Shown here piece after piece: positions 30,274 through 38,702 of a stretch of 64,000 nucleotides of DNA. Position 1 is the stretch's first letter. Each line of letters begins with the position of its first letter. The stretch is from Stutzerimonas stutzeri (GTDB lineage Bacteria > Pseudomonadota > Gammaproteobacteria > Pseudomonadales > Pseudomonadaceae). The notes under the pieces are model-generated. The model did not search any database, had not been told where the DNA came from, and saw only the letters and a program-made list of their open reading frames with translations. A program made the translations under genes and the position numbers. Where the stretch lies: assembly GCF_013522825.1 (NCBI RefSeq), contig NZ_JAAMQZ010000017.1, positions 37,913 through 101,912 on the forward strand, in the 5' to 3' direction.

Positions 30274-31698
30274 TTACAGCGGCTTGCCGCGATTGCCATG
30301 CTCGCTGACGAAGGCCTGCACGGCCTTGAGGTCGTTCGCCAGCACGGTGCAGCGCTCGGGACGCTCGAACAGGTCGGCCAGATGCGCCGGCAATTCCAGC
30401 GCCTTACCGACTCCGGCCTTCTCCACCGCCTCGGGGAATTTCACCGGATGCGCGGTGCCCAGGGTCACCATCGGCGTTGCCAGGCTACGGCGGCATTCGC
30501 GCGCAGCATAGACGCCAATCGCGGTATGCGGATCGAGCACTTCGCCGGTGGCCGCGAACACCTCGGCAATGGTCTTGCAGGTCTGCTCGTCGTCCACGGC
30601 CAGGGAATCGAACAACTTGCGCGCCTCGGTCCAGCGCTCTTCCTCGACCGACAGCTTGCCGCTGGCCTTGAAGGCGCTCATCAGCTCGGCCACGGCGGCG
30701 CCGTTGCGACCGTGCAGGTCGAACAGCAGGCGCTCGAAGTTGGACGAGACCATGATGTCCATGGACGGCGACAGCGACGGATGCAGGGTGTCCTTGTCGT
30801 AGCGGTTACCGCTCATGAAGCGGTGCAGGATGTCGTTGCGGTTGGTCGCGACCACCAACTGACTGATCGGCAGGCCCATGTTGCGTGCCAGGTAGCCGGC
30901 GAAAATATCGCCGAAGTTGCCGGTCGGCACCGAGAACGCCACGGAACGCGCCGGACCGCCCAGCTGCAGCGCCGCATGGAAGTAGTAGACGATCTGGGCC
31001 ATGATCCGCGCCCAGTTGATCGAGTTGACCGCCACCAGACGGGTGCCCTTGAGGAAGCCCTGGTCGGCGAAGCTGTCCTTGACCATTTCCTGGCAGTCGT
31101 CGAAGTTGCCTTCGATGGCGATGTTATGGATGTTGTCGCCGAAGATGGTGGTCATCTGGCGGCGCTGCACCTCAGACACGCGCTGGTGCGGATGCAGGAT
31201 AAAGATATCGACGTTGTCGCAGCGGCGGCAGCCTTCGATGGCCGCCGAGCCGGTATCACCGGAAGTGGCGCCGATGATCACCACCCGCTCGCCGCGCTTG
31301 GCCAGGACGTAGTCAAGCAGGCGACCGAGCAGTTGCAGGGCGAAATCCTTGAACGCCAGGGTCGGGCCGTGGAACAGCTCCATCACCCATTCGTTGCCGT
31401 CCAGTTGGCGCAGCGGTGCGACCGCGCTATGGGCGAATACGCCCTGCCCTGATGAAGAATAGGTTTCTTCGAGAATCTGCTTGAAATCGGCATCAGGAAT
31501 GCTGCCTGCCACGAAGGGACGCATGACCTTGAACGCCAGCTCGTGGTACGGCAAGCCGGCCCAGGAGGCGATTTCCTCGACGGTGAAGCGCGGCAGGTTC
31601 TCCGGCACATAGAGGCCGCCGTCGCTGGCCAGCCCGGCCAGCAGCACATCTTCGAAATTCAGGGCCGGAGCCTGGCCACGGGTGCTGATATAGCGCAT
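30274..31698 (-). CDS. thrC: Threonine synthase
   Basis: Converts O-phosphohomoserine to threonine with PLP. 474 residues. The PLP-binding lysine is Lys117 in FHGPTLAFKDFALQ, and the phosphate loop is ATSGDTGSAA near residue 195. It lies downstream of hom with a heptamer repeat in the 90-base gap. Confidence 0.96.
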   Translation of the reverse strand: MRYISTRGQAPALNFEDVLLAGLASDGGLYVPENLPRFTVEEIASWAGLPYHELAFKVMRPFVAGSIPDADFKQILEETYSSSGQGVFAHSAVAPLRQLDGNEWVMELFHGPTLAFKDFALQLLGRLLDYVLAKRGERVVIIGATSGDTGSAAIEGCRRCDNVDIFILHPHQRVSEVQRRQMTTIFGDNIHNIAIEGNFDDCQEMVKDSFADQGFLKGTRLVAVNSINWARIMAQIVYYFHAALQLGGPARSVAFSVPTGNFGDIFAGYLARNMGLPISQLVVATNRNDILHRFMSGNRYDKDTLHPSLSPSMDIMVSSNFERLLFDLHGRNGAAVAELMSAFKASGKLSVEEERWTEARKLFDSLAVDDEQTCKTIAEVFAATGEVLDPHTAIGVYAARECRRSLATPMVTLGTAHPVKFPEAVEKAGVGKALELPAHLADLFERPERCTVLANDLKAVQAFVSEHGNRGKPL

Positions 31699-31731
31699 AT
31701 CTAAAAACCTTTCATAAAAGCCGATAACAGC

Positions 31732-31787
31732 GCTGAAGGCTGGAGGCTGAACGCAAAAGCACTTTCGTCCAGCCTCCAGCCTTCAGC
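31732..31787. repeat. Heptamer hairpin between hom and thrC
   Basis: 22-base arms (31732-31753 and 31766-31787) pair with one mismatch: GCTGAAGGCTGGAGGCTGAA against its inverted copy. The right arm lies directly against the hom stop codon. Confidence 0.8.
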
Positions 31788-31788
31788 C

Positions 31789-33093
31789 TCAAGCGAGTTG
31801 CTCTACCCGGATGCGCACGACCTTGCCAACCACGTCATCGAGGGTTTCGAGGGCGGAGATGGCGTTGTCGATGCGCTGCTCCACCACCCGATGGGTGACC
31901 AGGATGACCGGCACCAGGCCGTCATGCTCTTCGGCTTCCTTCTGCATGATCGATTCGATGTTGATGCCATGCTGGGAAAGAATGGTCGCGACCTGGGCCA
32001 GCACGCCTGGATGATCCTTGGCCTGGATGCGCAGATAATAGGCGCTCTCGCAGTCGCTGACCGGCAGGATCGGATGAGCCGACAGTGCGTCGGGCTGGAA
32101 CGCCAGCGGCGGCACGTGATTGCTCGGGTCGGCACTCAGCGCGCGCGCCACGTCCACCAGATCGGCGACCACCGCCGAGGCGGTCGGCTCCATGCCGGCG
32201 CCGGCACCGTAATAAAGCGTCGAACCCACGGCATCGCCATTGACCATCACCGCGTTCATCACGCCGTTGACGTTGGCGATCAGGCGGTCGGCGGGGATCA
32301 GCGTCGGATGCACCCGCAGCTCGATGCCGGCGTCGGTGCGGCGCGCCACGCCCAGGTGCTTGATGCGATAACCCAGCGCCTCGGCGTAGTTCACGTCAGC
32401 CGTGGTCAGCTGCGAAATGCCCTCGGTATAGGCCTTGTCGAACTGCAGCGGAATGCCGAAGGCGATGGAGGCAAGAATGGTCAGCTTGTGCGCGGCATCG
32501 ATGCCTTCGACGTCGAAAGTCGGATCGGCCTCGGCATAACCCAGCTCCTGGGCTTCCTTGAGCACGTCCTCGAAGGTGCGACCCTTCTCGCGCATCTCGG
32601 TCAGGATGAAGTTGCCGGTGCCGTTGATGATGCCCGCCAGCCAGTTGATGCGGTTGCCCGCCAGGCCCTCGCGGATCGCCTTGATCACCGGAATGCCGCC
32701 TGCCACCGAGGCCTCGAAGGCGACGATGACGCCCTTTTCACGGGCGCGGGCGAAGATTTCGTTGCCGTGCACGGCGATCAGCGCCTTGTTCGCGGTGACC
32801 ACATGCTTGCCGTTCTCGATGGCCTTGAGCACCAGCTCATGGGCCAGGGTGTAGCCGCCGATCAGCTCGACGACGATATCGATTTCGGGGTTGCCGGCGA
32901 CGGCGAAAACGTCGTCGGTAATGGCGATGCTACCGGTGTCGCAACGGGGATTCGGATGACGGGTCGCGATCTGCACGACTTCGATTCCACGCCCGATGCG
33001 ACGGGCAATCTCCTCGGCATTGCGCTTGAGCACATTGAAGGTTCCGCCACCGACGGTTCCCAGCCCACAGATGCCAACTTTCACCGGTTTCAA
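31789..33093 (-). CDS. hom: Homoserine dehydrogenase
   Basis: Reduces aspartate semialdehyde to homoserine. The start is TTG at 33093 (LKPVKVGICGLGTVGGGTF), which has GGAG about eight bases upstream and gives 434 residues, the P. aeruginosa length; the open frame continuing to 33141 has no similarity. NAD(P)-binding GLGTVGGG is at residues 10-17, the catalytic region near 170-230 contains NGTGNFIL, and a C-terminal ACT domain (about residues 350-430) suggests threonine feedback. Confidence 0.95.
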   Translation of the reverse strand: MKPVKVGICGLGTVGGGTFNVLKRNAEEIARRIGRGIEVVQIATRHPNPRCDTGSIAITDDVFAVAGNPEIDIVVELIGGYTLAHELVLKAIENGKHVVTANKALIAVHGNEIFARAREKGVIVAFEASVAGGIPVIKAIREGLAGNRINWLAGIINGTGNFILTEMREKGRTFEDVLKEAQELGYAEADPTFDVEGIDAAHKLTILASIAFGIPLQFDKAYTEGISQLTTADVNYAEALGYRIKHLGVARRTDAGIELRVHPTLIPADRLIANVNGVMNAVMVNGDAVGSTLYYGAGAGMEPTASAVVADLVDVARALSADPSNHVPPLAFQPDALSAHPILPVSDCESAYYLRIQAKDHPGVLAQVATILSQHGINIESIMQKEAEEHDGLVPVILVTHRVVEQRIDNAISALETLDDVVGKVVRIRVEQLA

Positions 33094-33239
33094 GCTGCAC
33101 TCCCCATTGCCAGCGAACGACCGGACACACCAGCCGAACAAAAGAGTCGCACATTACGAAGCGCACGGGATTTAGTCAAATCGGCTGGAGGTGTACCAGG
33201 GCCTGTACCCGTTCCGGGTCGATACGACAGAGTATCTGG

Positions 33240-33295
33240 AGGGCCGAATTCATTCGGCCATCGTCGCCGCGCAAAGGCCGAACGAGTTCGGCCCT
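33240..33295. repeat. REP doublet, GGGCCGAATTCATTCGGCC type, copy 1
   Basis: Outer inverted ends AGGGCCGAA and TTCGGCCCT enclose two small palindromes (GCCGAATTCATTCGGC and GGCCGAACGAGTTCGGCC). A second copy is at 56222-56279. Such paired REPs are the form moved by RAYT transposases. Confidence 0.8.
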
Positions 33296-33301
33296 ACGGG
33301 C

Positions 33302-33799
33302 TCAGCTTTCCGCCCCGCCCAGGCCGAGGCGCTCATGCCACTGGGCCAGCGACTCGTCCGGGTAGTCAGCGAAGCATTTATCGCCCTCATGGATCTCCGG
33401 CTCGACCCAGCTGGCTTTGGAGTCGAGCATCAGGTGAGTGTGTTCGGGCGGCGTGGGTAGATCGGTATCGATGGCCGACGCATGCGGATGGACCAGCTCC
33501 GGCCAGCCGGGGTCCCATAGCCAGAGCGCGCTGCCGCAGTGCCTGCAGAAGTGACGCTGCCCTTCGCTGAAGGTGACCGCGCCGGTTTCAGGATCGACCA
33601 TACGCGCCCGATAGACGCTCAGGTGCTCCCGCCCTTCTATCGCCAGCGTCCGGTAGTCGCCGCCGAGGTTGATCGCATAACCGCCGCCACCTGCCGTCTT
33701 GCGACAGATGGAGCAATAGCAGCGCATGAATGGATAAGGCGTGGCCGATTCCAGCGAGAAACGCACGGCCTTGCAGTGACAGGACCCTTCAAGTTTCAT
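33302..33799 (-). CDS. GFA family zinc-binding protein
   Basis: 165 residues of the glutathione-dependent formaldehyde-activating enzyme (GFA/CENP-V) fold. Zinc ligands are visible as CHC (residues 7-9), CYCSIC (about 27-32) and CRHCG (near 84-88). Family members bind zinc and sometimes glutathione; the substrate of this one is unknown. Single gene. Confidence 0.85.
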   Translation of the reverse strand: MKLEGSCHCKAVRFSLESATPYPFMRCYCSICRKTAGGGGYAINLGGDYRTLAIEGREHLSVYRARMVDPETGAVTFSEGQRHFCRHCGSALWLWDPGWPELVHPHASAIDTDLPTPPEHTHLMLDSKASWVEPEIHEGDKCFADYPDESLAQWHERLGLGGAES

Positions 33800-33894
33800 G
33801 ATCGCCCCCTTCGCATGTCTTCAGACTTTGAACGCGGGGAGCGATACAGTTCAACCAGTGTGCAGCCGGGCGCCTGGAGAAGGCGCCTCCGCCA

Positions 33895-34620
33895 TCACTT
33901 GGCCTGGAGTGCCAGCTCGGCAAGCTGAGGCGCCGGCTGATAGCCGGGGATGATCTGGCCATCGGCGAGAATGATCGCAGGGGTTCCCTGCACGCCGATC
34001 ATCTGGCCCAGCTCGTACTGCCCGGCAACAGGGCTGTCACAGGTAGCGACCGGCACGTCCTTGCGGGCCTTGGCCTTGTTCATCGCAGCCTGCTGGTCCT
34101 TGGCGCACCAGACGCTGGTCAGCGTACTGGCGCCGTGGCTCATCATGCCCTGACGGGGAAACGCCATATAACGCACCTCGATACCCAGGCGATTGAGCTC
34201 CGGCACTTCACTGTGCAGCTTCTGGCAATAGACGCAATCGGTGTCGGTAAACACCGTGATATGAGCCTTGGGCTTTTCCGGGGCGAACACGACCATCTCG
34301 CTGACGGGCACCGCCGCGATGGCCTGCGCCACCGAACGGCTCTGGGCCTGCTCGGTCAGGTTGATCGCCTGACCATCCTTGAACTGGAACAGATAGCCCT
34401 GGATCACGAACTGGCCATCGGCGCTGGCATAGAGCTGGCGCCCGCCCTTGAGCTGCACCTGATAGACGCCTGGCATCGGGCTTTCGGCAATGGCCTCGAT
34501 GGGCATGTCGGGCTGGATCGACTGCAACGCATCACGGATCGCCTTGTCGGCATCGGCGGCCAGGGCAACGGAGCCGAGCAGACCGAGGGTCGCGGCGGCA
34601 AACAAACGAATCACGCGCAT
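33895..34620 (-). CDS. dsbC: Thiol:disulfide interchange protein DsbC
   Basis: A periplasmic disulfide isomerase. 241 residues with a signal peptide (about 1-21), a dimerisation domain (about 22-80) and a thioredoxin domain with the active site CVYC near residue 130. GGAGATTCC precedes the ATG. In P. aeruginosa the next gene upstream on this strand is xerD; here xerD lies 27 kb away. Confidence 0.95.
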   Translation of the reverse strand: MRVIRLFAAATLGLLGSVALAADADKAIRDALQSIQPDMPIEAIAESPMPGVYQVQLKGGRQLYASADGQFVIQGYLFQFKDGQAINLTEQAQSRSVAQAIAAVPVSEMVVFAPEKPKAHITVFTDTDCVYCQKLHSEVPELNRLGIEVRYMAFPRQGMMSHGASTLTSVWCAKDQQAAMNKAKARKDVPVATCDSPVAGQYELGQMIGVQGTPAIILADGQIIPGYQPAPQLAELALQAK

Positions 34621-34812
34621 GGAATCTCCTGGCGACTTCGAGCAACAAAAAAGAGGCGCAGACTAACACAGGCGCCGTACCGAGACTGCCGCCCAACGCC
34701 CTGAATCGCCGACGCTGCAACCTGACGCACACACTGACGAACGGCCTCACCCCTGCCTCCTGCACCTCGCACTACCCGCTGGCCGCCGAGAGATCAGCCA
34801 GCGGTGACGCCA

Positions 34813-36144
34813 TCAGAACTCGAAGCGATAGCCGACGATCAGGCGGTTCTCATCCAGATCACGGAAGAAGTTCGAACGAATCATGGTGTTGCGCCAACGC
34901 AGGCTGAGGTTCTTCAGCGGGCCGTTCTGCACGACATAGGTGACGTCGAAGTCGCGCTCCCATTCACGCCCGCTGGACTGGTCCGGACCACGGTCCACAC
35001 CATGACCGCTGACATAGCGGGTGAACAGGCTCAAACCGGGAATGCCAAGACCGGCAAAGTCGTAGTCGTAGCGGAGCTGCCAGGACTTCTCGTCCTTGTT
35101 GGCGAAATCCCGTACCTGGGAATAGTTGACCAGAAAGGGATCGGTGCCATTGATGTAGACGTAGCCGGTGTCGCCGGTCATCTTCTGGTAGCTCACGCCC
35201 AGTCGGGTATGGCCGAAGGCATAGCTCAGCATGCCGGAGAAGGCCTTGTTGTCCACGTTGGTCCCGCCATCGTCGGAGGACCTGGAGAGGCGCAGATCAG
35301 TCCTGAGAGAGCGCCCTTCACCCAGCGGCAAGACATGCACGCCGTTGAGGATATGCTGCCTGTACAGCCCCTCCAGCCGGGAAACGTTGTAGGCCGTGGT
35401 CAGCCCCGGATTCCAGCGGTAACTGAAGCTGGCGAAGTCGAAGCTGTCGCTCTGCCCGACCTTGCCGGGGGAAAACCTGCCCGCCTTGTTTACCGGCATG
35501 CCTCGGGGAATGTTGTTCAGCGTCATGGGCTCGTGATCAGACGAATAGCGCTGGTTGATCCGGTTCAGATGCCCGAGGTTGAAGGACAGCCCGTCAATAT
35601 CGGTACTGGTCAACTGCGCGCCCTGGAAGCTCTGCGGGAGCAGGCGTCCTTCCAGATTGGCGCTGACCGACGGCAGACGCGGCATCAATGTACCGACCCG
35701 CAATACGCTCTCGGCCACCCTGGCCTTGGCGGTCAGTCCCAGATCGCCGTAGCTGCGTTCCGCACGGCCCTCGCTGCGGTCGATCTGCAGCAACTGCGTA
35801 TCGCTGCGACCGCGCCCGGAGTCCAGGCGAATGCCCAGGCCGGCGATGGCATCGACGCCCAGCCCGAAAGTGCCTTCGGTAAAACCCGATTCGTAGCGCA
35901 GGATTACCCCCTGCGCCCACTCTTCGGACTTGCTGCGAAATTCATCCTTGTTCACCAGTTTCGGCGGTCGGGTATTGGTGCTGTCAGTTGCGTCGCGGTA
36001 ATCCCGGTTCATATAGAAGTTGCGCAACTCAAGCGACTGCTTGCTGTCCTCGAAGAAATCCGCAATCGCCGCAGCGGGCACCAGCAGCAAACCCAGGGCA
36101 AGGCCTCGCCCCGGCAGAGTCATGGTCGGCATAAAGGGTTCCAT
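34813..36144 (-). CDS. OprD-family outer membrane porin
   Basis: A 443-residue porin with a signal peptide (ending near IADFFEDS) and the OprD-family opening FFEDSKQSLELRNFYMNRDYR. Eighteen beta strands are expected, ending in the aromatic YRFEF typical of Bam substrates. The exact start is uncertain: ATGs at 36144, 36132 and 36123 are all possible and none has a strong ribosome site. It lies 34 bases after tsdA, so it is probably in the same transcript. The OprD family takes up small acids or cations; the substrate here is unknown. Confidence 0.88.
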   Translation of the reverse strand: MEPFMPTMTLPGRGLALGLLLVPAAAIADFFEDSKQSLELRNFYMNRDYRDATDSTNTRPPKLVNKDEFRSKSEEWAQGVILRYESGFTEGTFGLGVDAIAGLGIRLDSGRGRSDTQLLQIDRSEGRAERSYGDLGLTAKARVAESVLRVGTLMPRLPSVSANLEGRLLPQSFQGAQLTSTDIDGLSFNLGHLNRINQRYSSDHEPMTLNNIPRGMPVNKAGRFSPGKVGQSDSFDFASFSYRWNPGLTTAYNVSRLEGLYRQHILNGVHVLPLGEGRSLRTDLRLSRSSDDGGTNVDNKAFSGMLSYAFGHTRLGVSYQKMTGDTGYVYINGTDPFLVNYSQVRDFANKDEKSWQLRYDYDFAGLGIPGLSLFTRYVSGHGVDRGPDQSSGREWERDFDVTYVVQNGPLKNLSLRWRNTMIRSNFFRDLDENRLIVGYRFEF

Positions 36145-36178
36145 TCAGTGAAGGCAGGGGCGACGCACGTCCCTGATG

Positions 36179-37171
36179 TCATTCGGCGGTGAAAGTACGC
36201 GGGCGCAGAATCTCGGGTTTGAGAAAGTCCTTTTCACCCACATTGTCGTGATCGCCCAGCAGGCGCCCCTCCACTTCCAGCCCGTAGTTGGTGTGGGTGT
36301 GGAAGGTTTCCAGGTACCTGGCGCGCGTTTCCCGGACATCACCGGTGTAGCGCGCATCCTGCGGGCGTTCCTGGCTGTTGATGTAGTAGGCCACGTCCCA
36401 GGCGTCCTGGTCGCTCAGGCTGTTCGGGCGGCCCAGCGGCATGTTGTGCTTGATAAAGGAAGCCAGGGTGAAATGCCGGCTGATGCCGGCCCCCCAGTTG
36501 TAGGAGGCATCACCCCATACCGGCGGGAAGACCACTTTGCCCTTCTGCTCCAGGCCGCTGCCATCGGCGGCATGGCAGAGCGCGCAGTTTTCCGCATAGA
36601 CCTGGCTACCACGCTGGTAATCCATGCCCAGCGCCGGCTCGGGCAGCTTCGGATAGCCGCGACCGTACATGTTCTGCCCGTTCTGATACATCGGCACCCC
36701 CTTGGCCAACCACTGGTGATAGGCGGTCAGGGCCAGCATGTCGTCACTGCCATAGTCCGGCGGCATGCCGTTCATGGAATAACTGAAACAGCCGGCGATG
36801 CGCTCTTCGAGGTTGTTCACATGATCGTTCTTGGGCCGGTAGTTGGGCAGCGTCACCACTGCCGGCCAGACCGGACCGGCGAATGGCAGGCGCCCCTCGC
36901 CCATGTGGCAGCTGTTGCAGTTCATGCTGTTGAACACGTTCTTGCCGCGCAATTGCTGCGTGTTCACGAACAGGTCATGGCCACGCCGGATGACGCGCTT
37001 CAGCTCAGGGTGAAGCTGGCTTTTTTCCAGGTCTTCCAGGGTTGGCGGAACATGCACATATTCGCCGGGCCTGGGCTGGGGCATATCAGTGCCGTAACGC
37101 GCCTCGGCCTGCGCCAGGCCGGCACCCAGACCGAGGACGATTGCAGTCAGGGTAGCGTTCAAGATGATCAT
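36179..37171 (-). CDS. tsdA: Diheme cytochrome c, probable thiosulfate dehydrogenase TsdA
   Basis: A 330-residue exported cytochrome (signal peptide about 1-22). Two haem sites are CNSCH (Cys85, Cys88, His89) and CALCH (Cys196, Cys199, His200). Between them is GCFSYSMNG with Cys128, matching the place of the unusual Cys axial haem ligand of TsdA. A Met in IKHNMPLG may be the ligand of the second haem. TsdA joins two thiosulfate molecules to tetrathionate, or runs in reverse. It overlaps the upstream cytochrome by ATGA. Identification rests on motif and partner gene. Confidence 0.78.
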   Translation of the reverse strand: MIILNATLTAIVLGLGAGLAQAEARYGTDMPQPRPGEYVHVPPTLEDLEKSQLHPELKRVIRRGHDLFVNTQQLRGKNVFNSMNCNSCHMGEGRLPFAGPVWPAVVTLPNYRPKNDHVNNLEERIAGCFSYSMNGMPPDYGSDDMLALTAYHQWLAKGVPMYQNGQNMYGRGYPKLPEPALGMDYQRGSQVYAENCALCHAADGSGLEQKGKVVFPPVWGDASYNWGAGISRHFTLASFIKHNMPLGRPNSLSDQDAWDVAYYINSQERPQDARYTGDVRETRARYLETFHTHTNYGLEVEGRLLGDHDNVGEKDFLKPEILRPRTFTAE

Positions 37172-37821
37172 TGGCCGTCCTCCCGGCTGGGCTGAAGCGA
37201 AAGCCAGCGCGAGACCGCCTGGATGTCCTCGACGCTCATACGCTCGGCAATCGCCGCCATCAGATGCTGCGGATCGTTGTCCCGCGTCCCTTCCTGCCAG
37301 GCACGCAGCTGCCCGGCGATATAGTCCGCGTGCTGCCCGGCAATGCCGGGGAAGTGCTCACCCGCGCCCTGGTTATCCGGCCCATGGCAGCTTCGGCACG
37401 GCACGATGTAGCGATCCCAGTCGCCTTGCAGCGCCAGCTTCTCGCCGTGGGCAAGCTCCTGTTCAGTCGCCTGTTCGCCGCCCTTTCCGGGTGTGGCGGG
37501 CAACCGGCTGTAATACTCGGCCACCAGCCGCATCTGCCGCTCATCGAGCATGCTGGCGAAGGGCTGCATGCTCGGATTGCTGCGCTTGCCACTCTTGAAG
37601 TCCCGCAACTGTTTGCTCATGTAGTCGGCATCCAGGCCGGCGAGTCGCGGCCAGGACTCGCCACCCGGAATATTCATGCCACCGCCATCAGCTTGGTGGC
37701 AGCTGGCACATACCACGGCCAGTGAAGCGCCTTCGTCCATGTCCGTTTGAGCGTACGAACCAGTGGCCATGCCCATGCCTGCCAAGGCGATGGCGCCCAT
37801 CAAGGGTCCTGTCATTCTCAT
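37168..37821 (-). CDS. tsdB: Diheme cytochrome c, probable TsdB electron acceptor
   Basis: 217 residues from MRMTGPLMGAIALAG, chosen because AGGGGG lies eight bases upstream; the longer frame to 37857 lacks this. A signal peptide (about 1-24) precedes two c-type haem sites, CASCH (Cys38, Cys41, His42) and CRSCH (second half), in a cytochrome c4-like arrangement. In P. stutzeri TsdB is the partner that takes electrons from TsdA. Overlap with tsdA indicates translational coupling. Confidence 0.75.
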   Translation of the reverse strand: MRMTGPLMGAIALAGMGMATGSYAQTDMDEGASLAVVCASCHQADGGGMNIPGGESWPRLAGLDADYMSKQLRDFKSGKRSNPSMQPFASMLDERQMRLVAEYYSRLPATPGKGGEQATEQELAHGEKLALQGDWDRYIVPCRSCHGPDNQGAGEHFPGIAGQHADYIAGQLRAWQEGTRDNDPQHLMAAIAERMSVEDIQAVSRWLSLQPSREDGQ

Positions 37822-38018
37822 TGCCTGCCCCCTGTAATAACCACGACCTGCCACCACACCCCAGAACCAAAAGCCCCAGTCATAGTGCGTGTATTGCAGC
37901 CTGCCGAAAGAGGATTAAGGCAGTATTAAGCGTCCCGCCCTCCCCATAGCCTTTTGGTCCGGGTACACAGCCGGGGGCTTATCCGCTACTGTCGCGCCCT
38001 CTTGATTTCGGACCGCTC

Positions 38019-38702
38019 ATGCACGTTCTGCTTGCTGAAGACGACCCGCTGATTGCCAGCGGCATCATCGCCGGGCTCCAGGCGCTGGGGCTGGTTGTCA
38101 GCCACAGCCTGACTGCCGCCGGCACCGAGAGCATGTTGCGCTCGACCCACTTCGACATTCTCGTGCTCGATCTGGGGCTGCCCGATGAAGATGGTCTCAG
38201 CCTGCTGCAACGTCTGCGCCGGCGTGGCATGCAGTTGCCGGTGCTGATCCTCACCGCCCGCGATGCGGTCAACGAGCGGGTCACGGGCCTGCAGGCCGGT
38301 GGCGACGATTACCTGCTCAAACCCTTCGATCTACGCGAACTGGCGGCGCGGCTGCACTCCCTGCTGCGTCGCGCCAATGGCCGCAGCAGCAACCTGATCG
38401 AGCATGGCCTACTGAAATATGACCCCACCGAGCAACAGGCCTGGCTCGAAGACCAGCCCATCGTTCTCTCCCGGCGCGAACAGGCGCTGCTGCAAAGCCT
38501 GCTGCACAATCCCGGCAGAATCCTCAGCGCTGAACAGCTCAAGGACGCCATCTACGGCATGGACGGTGATGTCGAAAGCAACGCCCTGAACGTGCACATC
38601 CACAACCTGCGCCGCAAGCTTGGCAGTGACATCGTCGAAACCATCCGCGGGCTGGGCTATCGACTGGGGGCGGCTACCTCATCGGGACGATCGCGCGCAT
38701 GA
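38019..38702 (+). CDS. OmpR-type response regulator
   Basis: 227 residues: receiver domain with Asp8/Asp9 and phosphorylation site Asp51 in LDLGLPDEDG, and a C-terminal winged-helix DNA-binding domain (about residues 125-220). It resembles QseB/TctD-type regulators. It overlaps the kinase gene by ATGA and is divergent from the cytochrome/porin operon, with 197 bases between them, so it is the likely controller of that operon (inference). Confidence 0.92.
   Translation: MHVLLAEDDPLIASGIIAGLQALGLVVSHSLTAAGTESMLRSTHFDILVLDLGLPDEDGLSLLQRLRRRGMQLPVLILTARDAVNERVTGLQAGGDDYLLKPFDLRELAARLHSLLRRANGRSSNLIEHGLLKYDPTEQQAWLEDQPIVLSRREQALLQSLLHNPGRILSAEQLKDAIYGMDGDVESNALNVHIHNLRRKLGSDIVETIRGLGYRLGAATSSGRSRA

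Noticed and set aside
31798..33570. A 590-codon plus-strand frame opposite hom
   Set aside because: Antisense shadow: no family likeness, and hom is full length on the other strand.
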